Positions 1 to 12,104 of a stretch of 64,000 nucleotides of DNA are shown here, piece by piece. How positions within the stretch are numbered: the first letter of the stretch is position 1; the number at the start of each line of letters is the position of its first letter. The position numbers and the translations under genes were made by a program. Origin of the DNA: Ailanthus altissimus (taxonomy: Eukaryota > Streptophyta > Magnoliopsida > Sapindales > Simaroubaceae); contig OX327704.1 in the NCBI GenBank assembly GCA_946807835.1, positions 1,488,001 through 1,552,000 on the forward strand, read 5' to 3'. The notes under the pieces were generated by a model, which did not search any database, had not been told where the DNA came from, and worked only from the letters and a program-made list of their open reading frames with translations.

Positions 1-1985
1 GGTACTGTAGCCCGAGCAGCAGCTCTCCTAATAGGTGGTCATCCATGATAATGCATACTTCTGTGCATGTCAATAATAAAACATGATTAATTATACGTGA
101 AATACAAATTTCATAATGTTGAGAATGCATGCCATACTTATAAAAATCCAACCCAAAATAAATATTTAACTCAAAACATCGAAAACCTGCTCTGATACCA
201 CTCTGACAGAACCCGACCTAGAATCCTACAACATGGACCTAGGCAAGCGCTGCCGGGTACCCCAATGGAACACTTCTCAAAGTCTGCTATCAACCCTTGG
301 AAATTCCATGAGGTGAACCTTAAATTCCTTTTAATTTCTGCCTGATATATTTTCATAAATACGGGAAAATTTAAATTTTTCTTAAAAATTTAGGATTAAA
401 ACGGACAAAGTTTTTCCTATTTTTCTAAGTATCTATATTTCATAAACCTGTATAAAATACACTCCCAATATTTCTCACATCTCTCAACTACAAATGGGAC
501 CTCCCGTTCTTTCCCAAATCAATCAACATATGCATTCATGATTATACTTCAACAAACATCTATAGTAAGAAGGCCAACCATTTCTAAAAAGCATAAATAT
601 TCATTTTAGCTCCAATATTTATTATGCATGCTATACAATGCAAAACTAAATATGATATATATATGCACTAAATGAATACATATAGCTCTGTACATGTACA
701 GGAGATCATCGTAGGGCTGACCCATTACTAATCTATAGGAGAAACTGTAGGCTGTACGCTACTGGCTGTACCTGGGGAAAAAAAAGAATTACAAAAAATA
801 AAGGGTGAGTTGATAAACTCAATAAGTGGGTATGAAATTTGAATAATTGTGGAAACATGCTGAAAATTCTAAAAGTACAAAAACTTTTTTAAATCGTTTC
901 TAAATCTCAAATACTGGTAAAACTCTACTAAGTGATTTTCTTTATTTAAAATTTTTAAAACTTAGTAGGCTACTGCTGAAATCTGTAAATATTATTAACA
1001 AACATTTTTATTTTCTAAAAAAAAATTATATATCTCATACAATTGTCTAAAACTTCTGTTCGGTTCTACTCTATCTGAAAAGCACCAATTGCTACCCTAA
1101 TGCTGGACCTATTCATCGACGTAGCCGACAAAATTAGTCAGTAACAGAGCGGTCTACACTAGCAACAACTACTGTGACCAATCTAATAAACTGATAGATC
1201 TAAGACATCTCACTGTCTATGTGGCAGGATATATATCGCAGACATATAGCGAGACAACACCCCATAGCATAAGCGACTCACAAACTCGACACTTCGACTC
1301 CTCGGAGTTAGCAGTACTCAACCCAACTGACTGACCTGCCCACGTATACGGGGTGTACCGGCCGGGTCTATACTATCCCCACAGGGATCTGAATCTGTTA
1401 ACTGTAACTGATAAATGGGGTACCACTGGCCTTTGAAAACTGATAATATTCCAAAAATTGTTTCTTACTGCTAAAAAATAAATCTCTAAACAGTAGAAAA
1501 TACTAAATTGTAATTCTAAAATTTTTACGGTATTTTCAAATGATAAATTTTCAATTCTAATTATCACAAAAATATCAAATAAAATATTACTATACTTTTC
1601 TTAATTCTTATAAATCACGTAACTTAAGTAAATTACCTGGAACAACAACATTTAAATTAGAAAGCACATAAATACTTATAATTTAAAATAAACTGTATTT
1701 AATTTCTTTTAATAGCTTTCCCACTCACCAACTGTCCTTCGCTAAAGTTTTTTTTTTGGGCTTGTACATTCACCAGTTTCACCCTTCGGCACCTACAAAG
1801 CATAAATTACTCTTTAGCCCCCTTAAAATAACAAAATTACCAAAATACCCCTAGTACACATTTTTGGCCACCACCCAAAATTCCTTTCTAAATTTATAAT
1901 TCTTATCCCAATAATCTCAATTTATGCACAAACTACCATTTTTTGTCAAAGGGGTCCATAATCCCTTTTAATTTTCTTTGGACAT
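1..1985 (-). mobile_element. Ty3/gypsy element fragment: leader, primer site and partial 5' LTR
   Basis: Bases 204 to about 1985 match, block by block, the LTRs at 19388-22146 and 25407-29484. Shared landmarks include the run with aatctcaatttatg and the words cttcggcacctacaaag. In minus orientation, the sequence left of base 204 is the untranslated leader, so gag would lie beyond the left edge of the window. The LTR starts with tgacagaaccc on the plus strand. It is cut off near 1985, where the other copies continue for about 0.75 kb, and family X sequence follows. Orientation and family are clear from similarity. The right breakpoint is uncertain by a few bases because both sides contain tttac-like sequence. 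Confidence 0.85.
189..200 (-). other. Primer binding site, initiator-Met tRNA type
   Basis: The plus strand reads gctctgatacca, the complement of the tggtatcagagc primer site used by most plant LTR retrotransposons. It lies three bases from the LTR end at 204, the expected spacing, and fixes the orientation as minus. The equivalent site of the nested copy at 25392-25403 has decayed by several substitutions. Confidence 0.85.
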
Positions 1986-3617
1986 ATTTTACAATAATTA
2001 TAATACAAATTGTGAGGTAAGACCAAATAAACAAAATGGAATATCAAGTCCAAAGTCATAATGTGTTGCCAAATTTGAATATTATATAATTTAATATTTC
2101 TAAAATCAGTTGGAATGCATAATTAACGTTCACTCAATTAATATTTCTGATTTCTCAAACACATCTCTTTCAATAGAATTTTGTGTGCATATCTTTTGAA
2201 AACATTATCTCTATTTTTTTTTCCAAAGTTTTGAAGTGGAATAAAAAATCTCATCCACTAAAATATCCCAACTCCGCATCTTGTAAATCTTACTGAAACT
2301 TTGGTGATCACGGGTTGCGGTATACCTTTTCGACCGCTTGAGCTATGCCTTAAAGCTAGGAAAATTATTAGTTTAATTCTTGAAGTTCAATTAAAATATT
2401 GAATTGCATTTTTTGAAGGTAGTAAAATAAATTAATATATCTAATCATGATAAATTATTACATATTTGAATAAATTTATCTTAGTATCTTAAAAAAGGTC
2501 ACCATAGATTTTTTTTTATAAATAAAAACATACTAAGTCTTGCATTTTAAAAAATATAGGGATTAGTAATTTAAATAAATTTAAGGGACTAAATTAATAA
2601 TTTTTTTTTATAATTTATAAGATGAAGCAGGCATTATTTTTTACTAAATTAATAATTTTTTTTGCCAATTAAATAATAGACCAAAAAGACATAATGTTAA
2701 TTATCTTCCAATAAATATAGGATAAGAAAGACTAATATTGATATAATAATATATAAATAAAATGCTTGCTCTCTGAGGTAGTTTAGATAGTCGTAAATGA
2801 GCTTTGCACCTAGACCACTTGAATTCGAGTAAAAATAAGAGTTAAAAGTTGGTGTTTAATGGATGAAAATTTTAATAATATCCAAACTTTTAATATATAT
2901 GTGTGTGTGTAAAAGTTGGTGTTTAATGGATAAAATTTTTCATACTATCCAAACTTTTAATATATATATGTGTATGTGTATATAGTTTTAAATGCTTGTA
3001 TATAATACTTTGTCTGACATCTCAAATGACCTTTTTCATCATAAGTATAGACAAATGATTTAGTGTGCTACATAATTTACTATATGACGAGCAACAATAT
3101 TACGTGATATTATCTGATTAATCTATAGCGTCGCACTATTTACGTTTTGTTGCTCATTAGAATGAAAATATATATATATATATATGTATATAGATCTTGA
3201 ACTATCTTCTTAACTAAGAAATTAATTATTTTTAATAATTTTATAGTTTTTTTAATGCATTTAAAAATCAAAATCACACATTAATAATGCAAAAATTACA
3301 ATTACAAAAAGTAATTAAGTCAATAAAATTTTCAAGAATCCATCCATTCCTTATCCAATGCTCAGTTGCTCTAGTGTTAATTCCAGTTAAATTTTTTGCC
3401 AGACTAAGCTCTTCTAAGACTCTTAACTTGGCCTCTAAAGATTTCGAATGTATCTCTCTTTAGATAGCCATCACATTGTGATCTCCAGTGTCACTTAATA
3501 TCATCATAATATCTTCGTGGTTATATCTTCTTTACCATATATTCTTTTTTTTACCCTTACTACTATGGTGAGATAATCTCCAATACTGTGCTTGGTATGC
3601 AATCTCTTGACAAATTC
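1986..3617. repeat. Family X repeat, copy A (left part)
   Basis: This AT-rich non-coding stretch aligns almost end to end with 35551-37190, and its later part aligns with 38200-39190. Its start also aligns with 15600-16100. Shared landmarks are caaattgtgaggtaa near 2010, ctaatcatgataaattattac near 2440, a pair of direct repeats of about 80 bp near 2840-2960 (aaagttggtgtttaatgga), an AT microsatellite at 3168-3186 and gatctccagtgtcactta near 3481. I find no credible coding frame. The copy continues after the solo LTR at 4555-4620 and again at 7293-7797. Its class is unknown: neither terminal repeats nor a transposase were recognised. Confidence 0.75.
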
Positions 3618-4554
3618 TGTTGTGGATATCAATCCATGCACTTCAATTTGACACCTTTATGGCATCAACTAAGCCACAACCTTGATACCCCTTTTATTCT
3701 ATGCGCAACAAAAAACTATAACTCATACCATAAGCAAGAACATATAGGATTAACACACCAATAAAGATAAAGAAAATAAACTAATCAATAAGACACAAGA
3801 TATATGTGGTTCGGCCTAAAATTGCCTACGTCCACAGAGTGTCCATGATCCAGCTTCTTATTATCGAAATAGATCACTAAGTATCTTTTTACATCATTAA
3901 TGATCCCACAAGATCACTTAGTATCTCCCATAGAGACCTCTAAGTATCTACCCTTGATCATTATGACTTCCCAAGACCTCTTAGTATCTCCTCATAAGAG
4001 ATTTTTACAAGGAATATAAGAATAGCCCGAGCATCTAAGCCAAAAGGATCTATGGTGTTTCTCTTTTATTCACTCAAAGAACCTAAAGAAAAAATACTCC
4101 TTAAAGGTTACACCGCAGTGCACCACGTACTTAGTGCCTACCTAGCTCCTCTATTCTCTTTTATGGTTACATCTTGAAACCTTAGATGCTTAATCTTTCT
4201 CTTGTGTTTAGAGGGGTTTATATAGTGAATAAAACACCCTTAAAAATCTAAAATCTAGCTGGAATAAGAGTCCTTACTTGTAGGAGTCCTAATCCTACTT
4301 AAAGAAGCTAATTGAGCCAAAACAGAAAATATCCTAAAGTTGGCGTGTGAATAGTAACTGGTGAACAGTACCCATCGTCGCGGGCAATCGTACCGCTGTG
4401 AATAGTGCCGTCACATAAACAGTACTCATTCTTTTTTCTTTCGTTTTGCTCTTTCCTTGTATACCTAATGTGTATTTGACTTCATAATGACTCTCCTATT
4501 GGTATTCATTCAATTCTTGCCCATACAAAATTGTTGAATCACCAATTTTCAACA
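3618..4554 (-). mobile_element. Solo LTR, copia LTR family 1
   Basis: The segment begins tgttg and ends caaca, a five-base inverted end. It is flanked by aattc and aatcc, an almost perfect target duplication. The paralogous copy at 37190 lacks it, which gives the empty site. Reverse-complemented, it matches the LTRs at 56973-57973 and 59077-60078, including the U5 block with a gtagacgtaggcaatttt-like sequence before a cacgtatat word. No internal region or primer site is attached, so it is a solo LTR left by recombination between two LTRs. The upstream part holds several gtgaacagtac-like words at 4347-4430. Confidence 0.88.
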
Positions 4555-4620
4555 AATCCATAATGAGACCCAAGAGTATTCCATAATGCATAGAGCCTTA
4601 ACCATACTTCTCACCCTTAG

Positions 4621-7292
4621 TGTCACGCCCCAGACCCAAAAGATCTGACACACGACATCACTTACATTCATTCAATAATACTTAAACATTCATTTTAATT
4701 TCTTTCAGAATTATAGCAATTGAATTATGACTGGGACAATTAGTAAACCGGAGATACGCAGAGTTTTCTCAGAGATTAACACTCTACTACGTCACCAGTA
4801 GCAACTTTGTTACCGGAAGCCCAGAATATATTCATTGTAAATTCTTACTTAAAATCAATCCATTACTACACTTGGTGAAACTTAAACTAAGTCCAACCAC
4901 ACACAATAAAATAATACATAGGTATTTATTCAATAGGGACAAATCAAATATCTTATCCCACGTGTCCCCAAATGAAACACTTAGCAACCTAACAACTTAG
5001 GGAACCCAAGGAACAGCAGAAGCCTTGCCAAATCCGCTAAGCACACACGTACCTTATTTACCTGAAATCACCATAAACTATAATGAGTATAAAACTCAGT
5101 AAGCATACTAGTTTTTCATATATCAAATACAAATACATATATGTACACAATGCATATGCATGATATGCTGTGATCAATCAAAATCAAAATCTTATCAAAT
5201 CACATATCATGTAAGCGCTTACACATTCTTTCAAAACACATAATAGGAATACCATTACTCGACTACTACTTAGTAGGACTTACATATCACATATCACATA
5301 ATGAGCCAAATGTCACTCGTAAGTGACATACCGTATGAGAAGAATAGTACAAGTGAGGTCTTTAAATCACACATATATAAAGCTTATGCCCGAAGGTAAA
5401 AGCCAAACCCTCACCCTGATCATCGGTGAGTCCTCTCACGTGTACCAATACGCCACCACACGAATGTGATGACTCATACTTCCTTTAGGTACCAATAGGA
5501 TCCTCCCTACATACGGAACACATAACATATACCAATCCCGAAGGAAAGGCCACACATAAAGGCTCCACAAATCACATAAAATGCCTACTAAGTTAACAGT
5601 GAGTTCAAGTACCCTCAAATCACAAAATATTTCTCATGGACATATTACACTTCAAAAGCTTTCTTTGTTAAACGCATCTTATTTTGGAAAGCTCACTTTC
5701 AAAAACACATGTATGTCCATGCTCAATGTCAATGCTCACATTCATAAACATATATTCACATTTTATATCAAAATATACTTTGACATATCATAAACATATT
5801 CTTAACCCCATTTACAAAATCATACAAAACAATTATTATGTTTATTGTGATTCCAGTAGTAAGTCTAGTATACTTACCTCTTAACACTTTCAGCTACAAG
5901 GCTTAAATCTCCTTAACCTATCAATGGAGATTAATCCTTTCATAAGCCTCACAATTCACACAAAATACTTTAAATAGCTTACAAAATTATACACAATGTA
6001 TTTATCACATCAAATTGGTCTAAATATTTGGTTTCTCAAAACCTGTCATTCTGACCACTTACACTTAACAAAAATTTCTAATACATCAAATGATGTCCAA
6101 TTACTCCAAAATCAGAATATACCATTCTTGACTCATATATTCTTCTTATATATGAATATTATATCAAATGTCCTACACAATCCATTCCATACACACCATC
6201 GAATCCAAACTACAAACCTGACAGGATCAAGATACTTACTGAACAGTATTCAATCTCCCAATTTTATAAAATCATATACTAACTCAAAAATTATAAAACT
6301 ACCACATAATTACTCTTAACACATATCTCAGTCCATGATAAATATTTCACTTCCAAATCACTGCCAAAAGTGTTTTAAAACTATTTTATTCTATAACTTC
6401 AAAAATCTGTTAATTAAATATTACAATGAGCTGATACACTTTAGAAATTCATAACACTTCAACCACATTGATCTAAATTCTCAATTCGGAGTATATCATA
6501 TTAGACATATATAATTATCATATTCCACAAATTCATAATTTTTGAAGATCATTCAGTAGGACAAAAATTATTTTTCACTGTACTATACTGTTTACACAGG
6601 AAATTTCCAGAATTTTCAATCGATTCAAAGTCTCAGATTATCCTTAACATGTCTAATTTCATATACTCAAAATTCAAAACCAGAATCGAATCACAACAAT
6701 TTATAAAATTCCTAGATCAAGAGGTTATCCAGCAGAAATTCCACAATTCATCATGATTTATCAAACTATCTTATAGATCATCATCAATTCTCATATGATC
6801 TTACGAAATACACAACAAATCCTCAATTATACATATTTTCAGAAATCAAAACTTAAAGGAATTAACTTAATTAATACCAATAAATTGAGAAATACGTATG
6901 ATATACCTCTTGAAATTTAAAATTCCAATTTCTTCTTCTTTTTCTTCTTCTTCTCCTCTTTCTCTCTCCTCTATTTCTCTCTTCTCTCTCTTAAAATGGG
7001 TAGCTCGACCTAAAAATGGTAAATTAGGGTTCAAAAGTGTATTTTTATACTAAGAGGCTAATTTTTGGTATTTATGAATTCACCCCTAAAATTTTCAAAG
7101 TATAACAATTTGGTCCCTAAAATAATTCCAAAGTCTTGCAAATAAACCCAATACTAATAGTATATCCTTAACCTATAAAAACATTACTAATAACAATATA
7201 TAAATCAAGGATCACCCACATACAAATAAAATACGTATATTTATATATATAAATATACATATTCTTACTGGTTATGGATACTGGTTACTACA
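4621..7292 (-). mobile_element. Long (2.7 kb) solo LTR, gypsy type
   Basis: It starts tgtcacgcccc and ends ggttactaca, with flanking cttag on the left and cttaa on the right. The paralogous site at 37250 reads straight through ('cacccttaaacccttt'), so this is a clean insertion. Length, pyrimidine-rich block (about 6930-6990) and layout resemble the LTRs of the gypsy chromovirus at 19388-29484, though the sequence is a different family. The minus orientation is inferred from the ends (tgtagtaacc in reverse complement). Open frames of up to 107 codons inside it, such as 5996-6319, resemble no protein and are chance frames in AT-rich DNA. Confidence 0.85.
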
Positions 7293-7811
7293 CTTAAACC
7301 CTTTAAACATCTTTGATATTCCTTCTCCAACTATAGATAAGCTTCTAAAGGATATATTTAGTACTTTCTTATGTTATGCCGAATTCTCAAGCACTCTATG
7401 ACAATCTTCCACGCTTATGTCTAGAGTCAGAGCTGTCACATCCCTTTATTCTCTCTATTTTGTTGATGTATTTTCTATTCTAATAAATTATAAGGGTTTA
7501 TATAGGCTCTAAACAACCTTGAAAAATTCTATTTCTTATTAAAATAGTAGTCCACGCAAAAGAAAATTTTAAAACCTACTCAAACACACCTAAAAACACT
7601 AAAACCAGTGTTTCTTCAAGCTAGCTTGGTGAAACTGACTCAAGTACAAACCAATTCACAGTAATAGGTTAAGCCATGCCATATACAATCATAATATTGC
7701 TACAGAGTTAGTATGGCCAAACCAAGGCCACTCTATTGGCAGCCTTTGGACAGTACAAAATAGTTTATATAGAGAATTGATTCCTATAACACAACACATC
7801 CTGATATACAA
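7293..7811 (-). repeat. Copia-type LTR remnant attached to family X copy A
   Basis: This stretch matches 37245-37760 closely and, less closely, the second half of the LTR at 39600-39940. Shared landmarks are the word ctcaagcactc and a pair of sites around 'ttataagggtttatata', which in reverse complement is a TATA-like element. It probably represents an LTR that has lost its U5 end. The right edge is where similarity to 37760 stops and the copia pol fragment begins. Confidence 0.6.
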
Positions 7812-9190
7812 GTCTTATTTAAGTTATTCAACTTTACCCCTCTTGTTTTGGGGTTATGCCTTAAAAATAGCCATGTATCTTCTAAAATAACTCTAGAAAT
7901 ATGGATAGGTAAATCAGGTTTACATTACATACTTATATGGGGTTGTCTAATTCATGTGCTAAAAACAAAGATAGATAAGTTAGAATCTAAGTCAGAAGTT
8001 TATTTGTTTATTGGCTATCCTAAAGGAACAAGTGGAAGTCTTTTCTATGGTTCTCCAAATAAGAAAGTATTAGTTAACACTAATGCATTCTTTTTTTAAG
8101 AAGACTATATGAAAGATTTCAATCTTAGGAGTAAGATGTTCTGAATGAGTTATCTAGGAACTTTAATTTTGGGCTTGATAGAGTCAATGAGTTAATTCTC
8201 AATCCAAATCATAATAACCAATCAGAGCTAATTGTAGAATAATAACTATTGGTACTTTGTCATAATATGAGGATTATTAGACATCCAGCTATGTATATGT
8301 TAATTAGAGAGTCTTTTCTGGCAGTCTCTAATAGACATGAACTAGATCTCATTAGCTATGATGATGCAATAGTTAATAAAGATGCAAACCATTAGCATAA
8401 AGCTACGAAATCAAAAATGGACTCTATGTATTCCATAAAAGTCTACGAACTTGTAGAGAAACCTGAAGGGATAAGACCCATAGAGTGTAAATAGGCCTAA
8501 AGAGAAAGAGAATGGTAGATAGAAAAGTGAAAACCTTCAAAGTTAGGCTTGTTGCTAAAGGGTATACTCAGAAAGAATGTATCGATTATGAGAAGACCTT
8601 TTTGCCAATAGCCATGCTTAAGTTTATTAGAATTCTCTTATCTATTGCCATAAATCTTGATTATGAGATTTAACAAATGCATGTTAAGAATACCTTTATT
8701 AATGAAAGTATCTATATGATACAACCAGATAGTTTTATAACTATAAGCCAAGAGCATATAGTTTGTAAGCTGTAAAATTTTGTCTATAGGCTTAAACTAG
8801 CATCTAGATTTAGAACATCATAGTTGATAAGGCAATCAAATCATTTAGTTTTGACCAAAATCCTAATGAATTTTTTGTTTACGAGAAAATAGATGAGCGT
8901 TAGTGATTTTTCTAATCCTGTGTTTAGATGATATACTACTCATTGAGAATAATAGAAGAGTATTATCATCAGATAAAATATGGTTATCTAATCATTTTGA
9001 TATGAATGATCTAAGAGAATTCAGTAACATCCATGAGATCAAAGCATTAAAGGATCTCAAGTCAAGGATGTTAGGCTTATTTTAAGCTGAGTATAATAGC
9101 AAAATTCTGACCAAATTTGTCATGTATAATTTCAAAAGGGATTATTTCTTTTTAGATATGAAATTGATCTCTTCTTACATCTTTTTCCCA
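7812..9190 (+). pseudogene. Ty1/copia pol remnant: end of integrase to reverse transcriptase
   Basis: Conceptual translation on the plus strand, changing frame several times, first gives an integrase C-terminal region (FWGYA, then IWGC, then LFIGYPKGT) at about 7830-8100. The start of the copia reverse transcriptase follows: KARLVAKGYTQ-like (here KVRLVAKGYTQ) near 8539, a decayed catalytic strand near 8928 and an NHFDMNDL block near 8990. Frameshifts and in-frame stops occur throughout, so no product is expected. The first part of pol and gag are missing. The left edge abuts an LTR remnant in the opposite orientation, so this is a chimeric junction and not an intact element. Confidence 0.85.
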
Positions 9191-9773
9191 GAACTCTAGC
9201 ACTTAAAAGAGGGAAAATGCAAATTTGAGTGTCAAAATAGCAAAATTCAAATGAAAATCATCATTATTTCCTCTTCGAAAGAATAAACTTTATGATTGTA
9301 AAAGTATTTGTCTAATTTATGTAGGACTTTGTTTATATTTCTCAGTTAAAAAATCGTCCTCTTTTGTTCTTATAGTTAATCATACTAATTGATATATTAA
9401 TGGTGGAAATAGTTACTAAATAATGTTGTTGAGTATTTTAGCAAATGGATGGAAAAAAAGAGAATTTTTTAATACTATCTTTTCGTAAGAAATGAAATTT
9501 CTCTAGACTACATTTGGTGAAGGACAATATTAAAAAAAAGGAATATTTAAATATTTTAAAAGATTATTTTGAAACTTAATGATCTCTTAAATAAAGAAGT
9601 GAGAGTATATAATACTATCTTTTCATAATAAATTTTGTATTTCTCTAGAAATTCTTTTAAGAAATATTACTGTATTTCAAGTAAAGTTCTAACATTTTTT
9701 TATATAAATCAAGTTTAGTTTTAGATAGGGCAGTAACTACAAATTATGGAAATGATTAGGTCAATTTGATAGC
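9191..9773. other. AT-rich spacer with no recognised gene
   Basis: I see only a weak direct repeat: aatactatcttttc occurs near 9470 and again near 9611, each followed by a run of aatgaaattt/aattttgtatttctctag. The first bases may still belong to the decayed copia pol. No coding or RNA gene is supported. Confidence 0.5.
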
Positions 9774-10642
9774 TGTTGGAAAATTGGTGATTCAACAATC
9801 TTTGTTGAACAAGAATTGAGATGAATACCAAAGTGAAAAGTTACAAGAAGTCTAGAACGTGTGGGATACATATGGAGAAGTCTAGAACGTATGGGACATG
9901 AAGGGGGAAGCGAAACGGGACTCAAAGACGTGAAGAAAGCAAAAAAATGCAGGATAGGCGCTACAGGGCTGAGCGCTGCGGTGCCCATGGTTGAGCGCCG
10001 CGATGCCCAGGACAGCGACCCAGCGCCGCAGTGATGGGCGTGATAATGCCCAACCATGGTGCCCAGGGACGAGCGTCGCAGCGCCAAATGCGTCAAAAGT
10101 TTGTTTTTAATCTATATTTCTAGTTTTGGAAAGTTTTGAACTTCCAAAACAAGTGGACTCTTACTCCAACAATGAATAGGATTAGTAGGCATGAAACACA
10201 CCCTATATAAACACTTATAAACCTTTGATTTTAGATTAAGCATTAAGAGAGACTCTAAGAAAGGAGAAGAACTGGGTAGACACTAAGTGCTTGTGTGCGC
10301 TAGGGTGGAACTGTTGTTTGGGTGATCATTGTTCATGGTAGAGCAAGGGTTCACTAAACGTTGAGGTACTTTTAAGGGTTCTTCATTGGGTTTTCCTTGT
10401 AAAATCTCTAGGGAGTTATAATAAGAGAGGCTAGGATCCTTGGATCCACCATAGACGTAGGCAATTGGCCGAACAACGTAAGATTGTGTTGTGCTCTTTT
10501 GTTTTTTGCTTTGGATTTTTGTTGTTTTTGCTTGATTGACAAGTTATTCCGCTGTGCAAAGAGGTTAAGGTTCTAGGTTGAATCTTGGGTTCTTTGCTTC
10601 AACATAACCTCGAGATAGAGAATAGCGTTTCCTCCTTTAACA
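9774..10642 (+). repeat. 5' LTR of the copia derivative
   Basis: It begins tgttggaaaattgg and ends ttaaca, directly before the primer site. A TATA box (tatataaa, 10204-10211) marks the promoter, with transcription expected some 30 bases downstream. The U3 region at about 9955-10090 holds a GC-rich cluster of gcgccgc/gccgcg-like palindromes that stand out in this AT-rich window. The U5 carries the catagacgtaggcaatt word (10453-10469) common to the family at 57763 and 59863. Confidence 0.85.
10204..10211 (+). promoter_or_regulatory. LTR TATA box
   Basis: The tatataaa motif lies after conserved ccaaaacaagtg and before the gag-bearing transcript. The same motif is present at 12589-12596 in the other LTR. 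It is the expected core promoter of the element; activity is not shown. Confidence 0.6.
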
Positions 10643-10645
10643 AAC

Positions 10646-10657
10646 TAGTATCAGAGC
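10646..10657 (+). other. Primer binding site, initiator-Met tRNA type
   Basis: The sequence tagtatcagagc, three bases after the LTR end, matches the usual tggtatcagagc with one change. The same variant occurs at 57977-57988 in the related derivative. Confidence 0.85.
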
Positions 10658-10694
10658 TAGAGGTTTGATAATACACACTTGGGGTATTTAAACC

Positions 10695-11881
10695 ATGGCT
10701 ACAATCAAGCAAGAAATAGAGAAGTTCAATTGGATGAATGACTTCAATCTTTGGAGAAAGAATGTTAAGGCTCTACTAATGAAAGAAGGGCTAGACTTAG
10801 CTTTGGAGGAAGCCAGCTATTCAACTAGTGATGAGGCGACAACCTCAAAGTCTGGGCATAAAGATTGGGACACGATTCAAAAAAAGGCTTATAGCTCCTT
10901 ATTCCTGGCATTGAGTGACAAAGTATTAAGAGAAGTTAGTGATGAAGAAACTGCTTTGGGGCTATTGAAGAGACTCAAGACATTGTACATGAAGAAATCT
11001 TTTATAAATAGACTTCTTGTGAAAAAGAAATTACATGAGCTGACAATGCACAAGAAAACTTCATTGAGAGTTCACATTGACGAGTTTAACAAGATCATCA
11101 TAAGTCTTAAGCAACTAGGCATCAAGACTGAGGATAAAGACAAGGTCATTATCTTGTTAAGTTCGTTGCCAAGAGCTATGAGAGCTTTGTGGATACGTTG
11201 TTGTATGAAAATGAGTCTTTAATGATGAATGACGTCAAGGCATCATTGAACTCAAAAGAATTGACTAAGAGATTTGAGTCCGAGAGTGGAGCAGCGTTGC
11301 TTACATAAGGAAAGAAGAGCAATCAATCAAGGAGGAGATCCAAGAGGTGTTTCCTTTGTAATAAGGAATGGCACTTTGTGAAGGATTGCTCGAAATCAAA
11401 AGGCCAAAGAGTGTGGGTTACAGTCGGTACTGAGGAAGATACTGAAGTTGTAGACACATTGGTAGCCTCAAGGGAAAAGTACGCTAGCAAATAGATACTA
11501 AATTCGGGGTGCAACGTCCATATGTGTCCCGGCAAATCAATGTTTACCAACTAAAATGCCAAGAGAGGTAAAGCTCTAATGGAGAATAATATGACTTGTG
11601 AGATCATTGGAGTTCGTGACATAAGGCTGAGGATGCAAGGTGGAGAAACTAGGGAATTACATTGTGTAAGGCATGTTTCTAAAGTGAGGAGGAACTTGAT
11701 ATCCTTAGGAAAGCTCAATGAGGAAGGGTATTCGGTTAGAGCAAAAAAAGGAAAACTAAGAGTAGAGAAAATACCTATAGGGTTTGAAGGTGAAAAGCAC
11801 AATAAGGGGGCTCTATGTGCTTGCTGGGATGGCCATGGGTGGCCAACGTGGGGTGTTGGGGTAATGCAGACCACTAGGTGA
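10695..11881 (+). pseudogene. Copia gag with zinc knuckle and start of protease, broken
   Basis: The chosen start is the ATG at 10695, 37 bases after the primer site. The first 160 or so codons are an open copia-type gag (capsid), with W-N-D-F-x-L-W near residue 14-21 and a TMHKKTSLRVH block. A one-base deletion near 11176 (ccaagagc where ccaagaagc fits) throws it out of frame and it ends at 11222. In the second frame a CCHC zinc knuckle (CFLCNKEWHFVKDC) lies at 11348-11389. The protease active-site region follows at about 11495, where the catalytic D-S-G reads N-S-G. A stop precedes it, and a further pre-integrase-like stretch (NLISLGKLNEEGYS) runs to 11881. It packages nothing as it stands; it is a gag-protease relic without pol. 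Confidence 0.9.
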
Positions 11882-12104
11882 CATCCAAACCATGCTCACT
11901 AAGGTGATGAGGGTCGAAAAAGAGTGCAATGCATCCATACCCTATACAAGGTGCACGAATGCCTTTGGAGGCCGAAGTCACTAGCTGGGGGAAAGTTAAG
12001 TCTTGGTGGAGACTTAACTGGACTCAACTCTAGGTGATAGAGTATTGGTATGGATCGAATCCCGAAACCTTTTTATTTGGAAGATTTTGAATCAAGGAAG
12101 AGTT
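11882..12104 (+). other. Untranslated 3' region and polypurine tract of the copia derivative
   Basis: No coding frame is supported. A purine-rich stretch (caaggaagagtt) lies immediately before the LTR start at 12105. The related element at 56973-60078 has caaggaggggtt in the same place, so this is the polypurine tract that primes plus-strand DNA synthesis. Confidence 0.6.

Noticed and set aside
189..200. Possible tRNA gene suggested by the initiator-Met tRNA complement
   Set aside because: Only the 12-base primer site is present, as at 10646, 39255 and 57977. There is no cloverleaf around any of them, and I found no other tRNA or rRNA gene.
5996..6319. 107-codon open frame with many Ile, Asn and His
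   Set aside because: It lies within a solo LTR, resembles no protein and has the composition of AT-rich non-coding DNA.
9761..10096. 111-codon minus-strand open frame (and similar ones at 12092-12532 and 57081-57275)
   Set aside because: These are antisense readings of the GC-rich U3 modules of copia LTRs; the same peptides appear wherever the LTR occurs.
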